From DATJPR01 sp035506295 (GTDB lineage: Bacteria > Bacteroidota > Ignavibacteria > UBA10030 > UBA6906): DNA of 7,607 nucleotides. Position numbers and translations under genes: made by a program. The stretch spans positions 1-7,607 of the forward strand of contig DATJPR010000123.1 in NCBI GenBank assembly GCA_035506295.1, in the 5' to 3' direction. The notes under the pieces were generated by a model that worked only from the letters and a program-made list of their open reading frames with translations, did not search any database and was not told the DNA's origin. Positions 1-6,352 of this stretch are shown here, in pieces; position 1 is the stretch's first letter, and each line of letters opens with the position of its first letter.

Positions 1-46
1 CGCCTCTCTGACTATATTACGCCATCCCCAACTAGGAAAAGCCACG

Positions 47-1228
47 ATGAAACGCCACCAAATACTGCGAGTGGCCCTGCTGATGGGCGCCATAGCATAC
101 CTCTTGGCTTGGTTGTATCTACCCCATAGCCAGGTGTCGCGAACATTCATCGCAATTAGCGTGACTCAGGTTTTTCTGTTTGTCCAGAGCTTTCGAATCT
201 TTTTGAACGACCCAAGCCAAAAAAACAGGCCGATTTTTTTTAACTTTGCATTATTCTTTTTCAGTTCCGTCCTCTTTCTTGTGTTCCCATTCCTTGGCCC
301 AGGGACGATGTTCTTCACTGGGTCGGACTACGTGGGGCTCTTTTTCCAGGAGTACATCTCGTATGGCTTGTACTATGCCCTCGTTGCTCTAGCGGTCGTC
401 TATCTCGCCGTCGACGCGCTTTTGCGCGAGTTCAAAACCTGGCAGAAGTACGTCATCGCAGTCGGGATAGTTGGGGCATTCTACGGCTACTACAACCATC
501 CGCTCTTCACGGATCCTCGCTATCTGTACAGCACGCCTGACATCGTCGAGTGGAAAGTGGTGGACAATGCGGTTTCAGAGTTCCAGGCGGTCAACGGTGA
601 TAGAATGCCGACTGCGGAACAGATTGCGGCCGGTGTGGTACTGAACTCATGGTCAGGGAATCGGAAGACGGGGGTCCTCTTTCCTGAGGAGAAAGTCTCG
701 AGGATTGCGCAGCTCCTGCCATATACTGCCGAGCGCAATTACCTCATTCTGCTCTATCGGCCGTTGTACATGAACGCGATCTATCTTTGCGTCCTATGCG
801 TGGGTTTTGCTCTCCTCTTCTTCGGGTACCAGTACATGAAGGACCCACCACAAGGCGCCTATATCGAGCGGATTATGTTTCTCTTCCTCGTATTTGCGAG
901 CTTGGAAATCCTGCACGCTTGGAGCAGTATCAAGAGCTTGGAATGGGGAACCTTTGCGGATATGCTTCAGAAGGGTCAGTACGTGTCTGTTTTCGTTTTG
1001 CTCTTGATTGGACTGTTCTTCACTCTCCGACTCCGATTTATCAAGTCAGTCAAAGGAGAATTCTACGAAAACGAACTTGCATCTCGCCCAAGCGGTGTCG
1101 TGCGCTGGAGAGATGCGCTGGACAATCTCGTCATTCGTCATTTCTTGGATCCTCGACTTGAATCACGCCGAGTGCTAGCAATTCCCCGAAATAGCCGCGG
1201 CAAGTCATTCACTCACACCCAACTATAG
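47..1228 (+). CDS. Polytopic inner-membrane protein of unknown function (8 predicted TM helices)
   Basis: I do not recognise this 393-residue protein as a named family. Hydrophobic stretches suggest eight membrane helices at about residues 7-25, 32-52, 63-84, 105-126, 133-149, 242-262, 272-292 and 311-330. Basic residues sit at the N-terminus, after helix 2 (QKNR), after helix 4 (LREFKTWQK), after helix 6 and in the tail. By the positive-inside rule both ends are cytoplasmic. The roughly 90-residue loop at 150-241, between helices 5 and 6, would then lie outside. The loop is polar, has no cysteines and carries a short helical-looking stretch (EFQAVNGDRMPTAEQIA). The last ~60 residues form a basic soluble tail. 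The ATG at 47 follows AGGAAAA (34-40) at a sensible distance. The AAA+ regulator gene begins 15 bases after its stop, so the two are probably co-transcribed. Its GC looks lower than that of the downstream genes. A role as sensor or partner of the regulator is only a guess. Confidence 0.85.
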   Translation: MKRHQILRVALLMGAIAYLLAWLYLPHSQVSRTFIAISVTQVFLFVQSFRIFLNDPSQKNRPIFFNFALFFFSSVLFLVFPFLGPGTMFFTGSDYVGLFFQEYISYGLYYALVALAVVYLAVDALLREFKTWQKYVIAVGIVGAFYGYYNHPLFTDPRYLYSTPDIVEWKVVDNAVSEFQAVNGDRMPTAEQIAAGVVLNSWSGNRKTGVLFPEEKVSRIAQLLPYTAERNYLILLYRPLYMNAIYLCVLCVGFALLFFGYQYMKDPPQGAYIERIMFLFLVFASLEILHAWSSIKSLEWGTFADMLQKGQYVSVFVLLLIGLFFTLRLRFIKSVKGEFYENELASRPSGVVRWRDALDNLVIRHFLDPRLESRRVLAIPRNSRGKSFTHTQL

Positions 1229-1233
1229 AAGGG
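1228..1233 (+). promoter_or_regulatory. Ribosome binding site for the AAA+ regulator
   Basis: GAAGGG starts on the last base of the upstream TAG stop and lies 10 bases before the ATG at 1244. It supports that start and translation from a shared transcript with the membrane protein gene. Confidence 0.5.
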
Positions 1234-1243
1234 TCACTTCGGC

Positions 1244-2272
1244 ATGGAAAATCCTCAGGATCGGGCAACTGAAGAGAAGAAAAACGGCGGCACCGCGGAT
1301 TATCCTATTGTCGGCAAGAGCAAGGCGGTTGAACAACTGATCAAGCAAATTGCCAAGCTTGCGAAAAACCGGCGTGATATCGTCATCATCGGAGAAGCCG
1401 GTACTGGCAAGGGCGCTGTGGCCAAGAACATCTTCATCCAGGGGAAAACCTCGGATGCCCTGCAACCGTTCATGTCGATCAATCTGTCCGTGATCGACGA
1501 TCGCGAGCTCGAGGCTGTGTTGTTCGGGTTCGACCGCGGCGTTGAGGGGCTGCCGTATACTTCCAAACGCGGCCTGTTCGAACAGGCCAACGGAGGCACC
1601 GTCCTCATCGAAGAACTCGAGGAGGCAAGCTTCCGCAATCAAATGAAAATCCTCAGCTTCATCAACGAGCGAAAGACGCGACGGATCGGAGGAGATGCGA
1701 ACGAACAGGTGGATATCCGTCTCATCATCACGCTCAAAGACGATCCCGCATCACTCGTCGAGCGAAGGAAACTGCTCGAAGAGCTGTATGGCAAGATCAT
1801 GGAGTTCGAACGCGTGGATGTCCAGCCGCTCAGAGAACGCCCCGAGGATATTCCGCTCCTCGTGAAGCACTTCGCGACGGACATCAGCAGGGAACTCGGG
1901 ATCGGCGACGTTGCCATCGATGTGAATGCCATCGATGTGTTGATCCATCAGCCATGGAAGGAAAATATCCGCGAGCTGAAGGCGGTCGTTGACAAGTGCG
2001 TCCTCTTCTCGCATGACGGTCGCTTCATCCTCCCGCCGGAACTGGTCGACGAGAAGACGGAAGTGGTCAAGATGATCAACAATATCATGGCAGGCCAGGA
2101 GTTCGTGCTCGACAAGTCGCTCGATGTCATCGAGAAAGGCATTATCGAACGATCACTCGAAAAATTCGGGTTCAACCAGTCGAAGGCGGCGCAGTTCCTC
2201 GGGATGACCGAACAAACGTTCAGGTATAAGCTGAAACGGCTCGGCATTGCGAGCGCGCGTTCGCGGGCCTGA
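1244..2272 (+). CDS. NtrC/PspF-type AAA+ regulator with Fis HTH, degenerate sigma54-activation motifs
   Basis: This 342-residue protein has the fold of a bacterial enhancer-binding protein: a short N-terminus (1-19), an AAA+ domain (about 20-250) and a C-terminal Fis-type HTH (about 295-335, NQSKAAQFLGMTEQTFRYKL). There is no receiver, PAS or GAF domain. Walker A is intact (GEAGTGKG, 50-57, K56). The glutamate-switch Asn is present (N80), as is a sensor II region (WKENIREL, 238-245). Several residues needed by active members are changed. The GAFTGA loop aligns without a gap to GVEGLP (99-104). Walker B is VLIEE with E123 in place of Asp. The Thr-Asn of sensor I is L164-K165. The two arginine-finger positions of the FR-x-DLYYRL motif are L178 and K184. 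From family knowledge, loss of GAFTGA means loss of sigma54 contact; TyrR is a precedent for a sigma70-acting member. I infer a DNA-binding regulator with weak or no ATPase, perhaps working with the upstream membrane protein. Targets are unknown. Confidence 0.9.
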   Translation: MENPQDRATEEKKNGGTADYPIVGKSKAVEQLIKQIAKLAKNRRDIVIIGEAGTGKGAVAKNIFIQGKTSDALQPFMSINLSVIDDRELEAVLFGFDRGVEGLPYTSKRGLFEQANGGTVLIEELEEASFRNQMKILSFINERKTRRIGGDANEQVDIRLIITLKDDPASLVERRKLLEELYGKIMEFERVDVQPLRERPEDIPLLVKHFATDISRELGIGDVAIDVNAIDVLIHQPWKENIRELKAVVDKCVLFSHDGRFILPPELVDEKTEVVKMINNIMAGQEFVLDKSLDVIEKGIIERSLEKFGFNQSKAAQFLGMTEQTFRYKLKRLGIASARSRA

Positions 2273-2301
2273 CCCCCTCTCTCAAACACGCACCACCATC
2301 A

Positions 2302-2336
2302 AACGCCCCGTCATACCGACGGGGCGTTCGTGTTTT
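2302..2336 (+). terminator. Intrinsic terminator shared by convergent genes
   Basis: AACGCCCCGTC (2302-2312) pairs perfectly with GACGGGGCGTT (2318-2328) around a 5-base loop, ATACC, giving an 11-bp GC-rich stem. On the plus strand it is followed by TTCGTGTTTT, a modest T-rich tail, 29 bases after the AAA+ regulator stop. On the minus strand the stem ends in a shorter TTT run, so it may work both ways. The glycosyltransferase TGA (2313-2311) lies at the loop edge, and the gene's last codons form one arm of the stem. Confidence 0.8.
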
Positions 2337-3447
2337 CTGCCTCTGGCGCTCCGCCGTATCCGCGTTCCTTCCAAATCACCGCGTCGGTCAGAAGCACCAT
2401 GGGGGGGTACACGAGAACGTAGATGAAGAAGTATACTTCAAAGAAAAGGAACGACCGGAGAAGCGAAAGGCGCCGGAAGGTGATCAGCGACGGAAAGACG
2501 ACGAGGAGTTCGGACACAACCTTCATCACCAAGGGGAGAACTATCGCCGCAGGGTCGGTGACGAGGCCGACGAGAAGGACAACATTGAGCAAATATGGGA
2601 TGGCAAAGAGGCCGATGGTCCCGAGGCTCATCCCTTTCCCCCCGGCAAACCATCGCTTCTTCTGCAGATAGAGCTCGTCCCATGAATCGCATGGATAGCT
2701 CACCGTCAAGGTCGCCGGTTCCCGGGGGATGCGCGCCCGGTAGATGCCCCCGTGCGTGATAGCATGGAACAGGGCGTAATCTTCGGTCACACTGAACGGG
2801 ATGGTCCGGTACCCTCCGACTGACAAGTAGGCGGACCGTCGCACGGAAAGGTTCGTCCCGACCGCGGTGACGGGAAAACCTATTCTGACCAATCCTGCGG
2901 CAGCAGAAAACAGGAAGAACCAGTCCAGGGCCTGCATCTCCCGGAACCCCGATCGACCGGCGAGCGATGTGAATCCGCCGACGACACCGACGTTCTCCTC
3001 AGTGTAGTACTTCACGGTATTCTCCACCCAGCCGGGCGGAATTTCACAATCGGCATCGGTGAAGAGGATGATCTCGCCGTGTGTCGCCTCGATCCCCTGC
3101 GTCACAGCATTCGTTTTTCCTCTCAGCTGACCTGTTTCCGGCGTGGCTTTCAGCAGACTGATCCATGGGTACCGCGAAGCGAAGCCTGCAATGATGGAGG
3201 GTGTGGCGTCGGTGGAACGATCATCGACGACGACAACGTGCAGCAGCTGTTTTGGATAGGTGAGTCGCGATATGGACTCGAGGCATGCTTCGATTCTCTG
3301 CTCTTCGTTGCGCGCTGCAATGATAATGTCAACAGAAGGAAGGAACGTGATCTTTGTGTCGTAGTGCGCAGTGAACGCGCCCCAGGCCATCAAAAGCAGA
3401 CCTGCGGAGGTGATGAGGGCGAGAACGAGGAGAAAGCCTTCAAGCAT
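2311..3447 (-). CDS. Membrane-anchored family 2 glycosyltransferase
   Basis: This is a 378-residue GT2 (GT-A fold) enzyme that should move a sugar from a nucleotide-sugar donor on the cytoplasmic side of the inner membrane. Numbered from the ATG at 3447, an N-terminal helix (about 4-24) precedes the catalytic domain. That domain starts at VDIIIAARNEE and carries DD (75-76, VVVDDRSTD), the metal-binding DAD (131-133), TED (221-223, the likely catalytic-base region) and QKKRW (262-266). Three helices follow (about 278-297, 300-320 and 333-355). The D,D,D,Q-x-x-RW set is typical of processive or lipid-linked enzymes such as the PgaC/IcaA and hyaluronan-synthase relatives, but the product cannot be read from sequence. 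A GTG at 3468 would add seven residues. Neither start has a clear Shine-Dalgarno site; I prefer the ATG because the anchor helix then begins at once. The gene stands alone, convergent with the regulator and divergent from the peptidase, so there is no polysaccharide-cluster context. Confidence 0.9.
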   Translation of the reverse strand: MLEGFLLVLALITSAGLLLMAWGAFTAHYDTKITFLPSVDIIIAARNEEQRIEACLESISRLTYPKQLLHVVVVDDRSTDATPSIIAGFASRYPWISLLKATPETGQLRGKTNAVTQGIEATHGEIILFTDADCEIPPGWVENTVKYYTEENVGVVGGFTSLAGRSGFREMQALDWFFLFSAAAGLVRIGFPVTAVGTNLSVRRSAYLSVGGYRTIPFSVTEDYALFHAITHGGIYRARIPREPATLTVSYPCDSWDELYLQKKRWFAGGKGMSLGTIGLFAIPYLLNVVLLVGLVTDPAAIVLPLVMKVVSELLVVFPSLITFRRLSLLRSFLFFEVYFFIYVLVYPPMVLLTDAVIWKERGYGGAPEAENTNAPSV

Positions 3448-3531
3448 GCAAATGAGCGGTGGTGACACGAATGATGCACCAAACTAGGAAAAAGGATGCC
3501 GTCTTGCAAGCATGACAAGCAGGCGGATTTC

Positions 3532-3560
3532 TTGACTTCCCTTCCCAAATTGGATATATT
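3532..3560 (+). promoter_or_regulatory. Sigma70-like promoter for the peptidase-aminotransferase-nuoG operon
   Basis: TTGACT (3532-3537) and TATATT (3555-3560) are separated by exactly 17 bases, each one mismatch from the TTGACA/TATAAT consensus, in an AT-rich patch. The predicted transcript starts near 3567, giving an untranslated leader of about 40 bases before the ATG at 3610. Bacteroidota-type promoters (TTTG...TAnnTTTG) differ somewhat, although TATATTTT also resembles that -7 box. There is no experimental support. Confidence 0.6.
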
Positions 3561-3609
3561 TTCACAATTCACCGCACTGTTGAACGCGCAGAGCCCCGAA
3601 CGCCATTGC

Positions 3610-4896
3610 ATGCCACCTAACCGTCTTCGTAGCCAACGCCCCGGGACCTCAGATTCGTCGTACCATAAGACCACCCTCGACAACGGGATCCGCATCGTGA
3701 CCGAAAGCCTCCCGCATGTCCGATCCGTGTCCCTGGGGGTATGGGCCGACGTCGGGTCGCGCGACGAGACTCCTGATCGCAATGGGCTCAGCCACTTCCT
3801 GGAACACATGGTGTTCAAAGGGACTCGCAATCGCAATGTGCGGGAGATCGCGCAAAGCCTTGAGTCCCTCGGCGGATACCTGAACGCCTTCACGACGAAG
3901 GAGCACACCTGTTTCTACGCCCGTGTCCTGGATGCCCATGTCCCCGAAGCCATGGACGTTCTCGCAGATCTCATCCTCAATCCTACCTTTGAGTCGAAGG
4001 AGCTGGAAAAAGAGAAGCAGGTGGTGATCGAAGAGCTTCGCAACTCGGAGGACGATCCGGAAGATATTATCCACGACTATTTCGAGAAGGCGCTCTTTCC
4101 CGACCATGCGCTGGGAAACCCGATCATCGGCACCGAGGAGAACCTCCGGCGATTCAAGCGTTCGGATCTTCGCGAGCACGCCGCGGACCACTACCGGCCG
4201 GACTCCATTGTCGTTGCCGCGGCAGGGAACCTCGCCCACGACGAGGTCGTCCGCCTGGCGCGGAAGCACTTCGGACATCTTCACGCGAACGGTGCGAAAG
4301 CATTGCGCAGCCGTGGTCCCTCCACCCCCGGAATCCGGGGTCTGAAGGTGTACAAGAAGCCGATCCAGCAATCACATGTCTGCCTCGGCACCGTTGCGTA
4401 CAGCATGAAGCACCAGGATCGCTATGCGTTGCTCGTGCTCAACGGACTGCTCGGCGAAGGGATGAGTTCCCGCTTGTACCAAACAATCCGCGAACGGTAC
4501 GGCCTTGCGTACGCCGTGTATTCCTTTGTGACGTTTCTCAGCGATACAGGCATCTTCGGTGTCTACATCGGGACGGATCGAAAGAACCTGGATCGTTCCC
4601 GGAATCTCGCCGAAGGAGAACTTCGACGCCTCGCAGAGAAAAGGGTCCCTGCTTCAGAACTCGGGCGGACCAAGTCGCAGATCAAGGGGAACCTTATGCT
4701 CGGGCTCGAAAGCATGTCGAACAGGATGATGCGGCTCGGCGGTTCGGAACTGTATCTTGAAGGCTATCAGCCCGTCGATGAGGTGCTGCAGCGCGTGGAT
4801 CATGTTACATCGGCCGATGTGCGCAAGGTGGCGCTCGACCTCTTCCAGCTCGAGCGCTTCTCCTCCGTCGTCGTGCGACCTTCGGGACGAACGTAA
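3610..4896 (+). CDS. M16B family zinc metallopeptidase (single-chain processing peptidase)
   Basis: This is a 428-residue pitrilysin/insulinase-superfamily peptidase of the size of bacterial M16B enzymes related to mitochondrial processing peptidase beta; these cut peptides or signal sequences. The inverted zinc motif HFLEH is at 62-66 (H62, E65 base, H66), within GLSHFLEHMVFKGT. The third zinc ligand is supplied by VVIEE (E142 by spacing). The second half has the family pattern SSRLYQTIRERYGLAY (286-301), including the Arg and Tyr used for substrate binding, so it should be catalytically competent. No signal peptide or membrane helix is visible, so a cytoplasmic location is likely. An in-frame ATG at 3496, with AGGAAAAAGG just before it, would add 38 residues. 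I chose 3610 because a strong promoter lies between the two ATGs and because homologues begin shortly before the YHKTTLDNGIR strand. The start at 3610 has no good Shine-Dalgarno site. It heads the operon, with 13 bases to the aminotransferase. Confidence 0.93.
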   Translation: MPPNRLRSQRPGTSDSSYHKTTLDNGIRIVTESLPHVRSVSLGVWADVGSRDETPDRNGLSHFLEHMVFKGTRNRNVREIAQSLESLGGYLNAFTTKEHTCFYARVLDAHVPEAMDVLADLILNPTFESKELEKEKQVVIEELRNSEDDPEDIIHDYFEKALFPDHALGNPIIGTEENLRRFKRSDLREHAADHYRPDSIVVAAAGNLAHDEVVRLARKHFGHLHANGAKALRSRGPSTPGIRGLKVYKKPIQQSHVCLGTVAYSMKHQDRYALLVLNGLLGEGMSSRLYQTIRERYGLAYAVYSFVTFLSDTGIFGVYIGTDRKNLDRSRNLAEGELRRLAEKRVPASELGRTKSQIKGNLMLGLESMSNRMMRLGGSELYLEGYQPVDEVLQRVDHVTSADVRKVALDLFQLERFSSVVVRPSGRT

Positions 4897-4901
4897 GAGG
4901 A
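4897..4901 (+). promoter_or_regulatory. Ribosome binding site deciding the aminotransferase start
   Basis: GAGGA directly follows the peptidase TAA and ends 8 bases before the ATG at 4910. The reading frame is open upstream as far as 4757 inside the peptidase gene. This site, together with the homology boundary (ITIDQLNPRL), places the true start at 4910. Confidence 0.6.
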
Positions 4902-4909
4902 CATGTCGG

Positions 4910-6352
4910 ATGATCACCATTGATCAGCTCAACCCGCGTCTTCGTTCGGCCGAATATGCAGTCCGGGGCCCGATCGTCCAGCGTGCGCAGGAGCTGGAGG
5001 AGATAGGAAGAAAAGTCATCTACTGCAACATCGGGAATCCGCAGGCGCTGAAACAGCGGCCGCTTTCCTATGTGCGGCAGGTGATCAGTCTCCTGGAGTA
5101 CCCCGACCTGCTCGGCGATCCGGCCACCGCAGATCGTTTTCCCGCCGATATTGTTGAACGCGCGAAGTCCATCCTGAAACACCACCCCCACGGAACCGGG
5201 GCGTACACCCAAAGCCAGGGAATCCCGTTCGTCCGTCAGGCCGTCGCCGAGTTTATCTCGCGGCGGGACGGCGTCCCTGCCGACAAGGATCACATCATTC
5301 TCACCGATGGTGCCAGCAAGGGCGCGCAATCGATCATCATGGCACTGCTCCGTGAGCCGCGCGATGGCTTCATGATTCCGATTCCCCAGTATCCGTTGTA
5401 CAGTGCGACCTTGACGTTGTACGGCGGAGCGCAAATCGGGTATTTTCTCGATGAGAAGCATCGCTGGCAGCTGAGCGAACGGATCTTGACCGAAAGTCTC
5501 GATCGTGCTGCCGCACAGGGAATCCGCCCTATCTGTCTCGTCGTCATCAACCCCGGGAATCCCACGGGCGCCGTGCTGACCCCGGAGAACATTGCGATGG
5601 TCGTTGCGTTCGCCCGGAAGCACCACCTTGCAATCCTTGCGGACGAAGTCTATCAGGAAAATGTGTACGCGCGCGGGATGAAGTTCGTTTCCTTCGCAAA
5701 GGTGTTCCACGATCTGCATGAATCGCAGGTGACACTGTTCTCGCTCCATTCGGTCTCCAAGGGATATCTTGGCGAATGCGGGCATCGCGGTGGGTACCTG
5801 GAATTCCGAAACGTGCCCGACGATGTCCTTGCGCAATTCGTCAAGCAGCAGACCATCAGCCTCTGTGCGAATGTGGACGGCCAACTTGCGACGTATCTCA
5901 TGGTCTCGCCACCCCGGCCGGGTGACGAAAGCTATGAGACGTTCGTCCGGGAACGCGACGATGTTCTCAGATCGTTGAAAACAAAGGCGGAGATTCTCGG
6001 TCGCGGGATCAATGCGATCCCGGGGATGCACCTGGAGGTTCCCGAAGGCGCCATGTATGCGTTCGTCAGGTTCGATCTGCCGCCTGCGCCCGCTTCACCG
6101 GGTGGCGTGATGAACGATGATGAACAGCGCGCGGTACGCATGGAACGGGATGAGGCGTATTGCCTTGCTTTGCTGGAGGAAACGGGGATCTGCGTCGTTC
6201 CCGGCTCCGGGTTCGGACAGGAACCCGGGACATTCCATTTCCGCACGACGTTTCTCCCGCCTCGGGAGGAGATCGAAGAACTTGTCGGTAGCTTGAGAGC
6301 GTTTCATCTACGGTACACCAACCGTGCGGTCGCGGAGTCCATGGGGTCATGA
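4910..6352 (+). CDS. Alanine aminotransferase (ALT-type class I/II PLP enzyme)
   Basis: This 480-residue fold-type I aminotransferase should interconvert alanine + 2-oxoglutarate and pyruvate + glutamate in the cytoplasm. It resembles the ALT group that includes eukaryotic alanine aminotransferases, rather than the shorter ~400-residue AspC/AlaA types. Visible ALT-like blocks are YAVRGPIVQRAQELE (16-30), NIGNPQAL (40-47), GAYTQSQGIPFVR (97-109), TDGASKGAQ (132-140), PQYPLYSA (159-166), NPGNPTG (214-220), ILADEVYQENVY (242-253) and SVSKGYLGECGHRGGY (281-296). Expected catalytic residues are K284 (Schiff base to PLP), D245 (pyridine nitrogen), R293 (phosphate) and R445 in HFRTTF (substrate carboxylate). 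The usual ALT ending VVPGSGFGQEPGTFHFRTTF (429-448) is intact. Substrate choice cannot be proven from motifs alone. It lies 13 bases after the peptidase gene, and its TGA overlaps the nuoG ATG (ATGA), suggesting translational coupling. Confidence 0.93.
   Translation: MITIDQLNPRLRSAEYAVRGPIVQRAQELEEIGRKVIYCNIGNPQALKQRPLSYVRQVISLLEYPDLLGDPATADRFPADIVERAKSILKHHPHGTGAYTQSQGIPFVRQAVAEFISRRDGVPADKDHIILTDGASKGAQSIIMALLREPRDGFMIPIPQYPLYSATLTLYGGAQIGYFLDEKHRWQLSERILTESLDRAAAQGIRPICLVVINPGNPTGAVLTPENIAMVVAFARKHHLAILADEVYQENVYARGMKFVSFAKVFHDLHESQVTLFSLHSVSKGYLGECGHRGGYLEFRNVPDDVLAQFVKQQTISLCANVDGQLATYLMVSPPRPGDESYETFVRERDDVLRSLKTKAEILGRGINAIPGMHLEVPEGAMYAFVRFDLPPAPASPGGVMNDDEQRAVRMERDEAYCLALLEETGICVVPGSGFGQEPGTFHFRTTFLPPREEIEELVGSLRAFHLRYTNRAVAESMGS

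Noticed and set aside
13..18. TATATT upstream of the first gene, as a -10 box
   Set aside because: The hexamer matches the one before the peptidase gene, but any -35 element would fall outside the window, so a promoter cannot be supported.
30..40. AACTAGGAAAA also occurs at 3482-3492, as a possible shared regulatory repeat
   Set aside because: Eleven bases built around an A-rich Shine-Dalgarno-like sequence in front of an ATG; two copies are too few and too simple to call an operator.
575..628. Loop stretch of the membrane protein resembling the 'G-x-x-P-T-x-E-x-I-A' pattern seen in sigma factor region 3
   Set aside because: The match is short and the predicted location is outside the cytoplasm, so DNA or sigma-related function is unlikely.
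3481..3509. Minus-strand TTGCAA-N17-TAGTTT as a glycosyltransferase promoter
   Set aside because: Only 4 of 6 and 3 of 6 consensus matches; too weak to report as a feature.
3441..3514. CAAGCATG direct repeat (3441-3448 and 3507-3514) and the CTTGCAAG palindrome (3503-3510)
   Set aside because: Eight-base matches of this kind are expected by chance, and one copy lies inside the glycosyltransferase coding region.
4903..4923. Six-codon reading frame (MSDDHH) overlapping the aminotransferase start
   Set aside because: Very short, shares the same ribosome binding site, and has no codon pattern suggesting a leader peptide.
4805..6031. Long minus-strand open frame opposite the peptidase end and the aminotransferase
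   Set aside because: It is antisense to a clearly conserved gene, has an Arg- and His-rich composition with no domain, and is a shadow of GC-rich codon bias.
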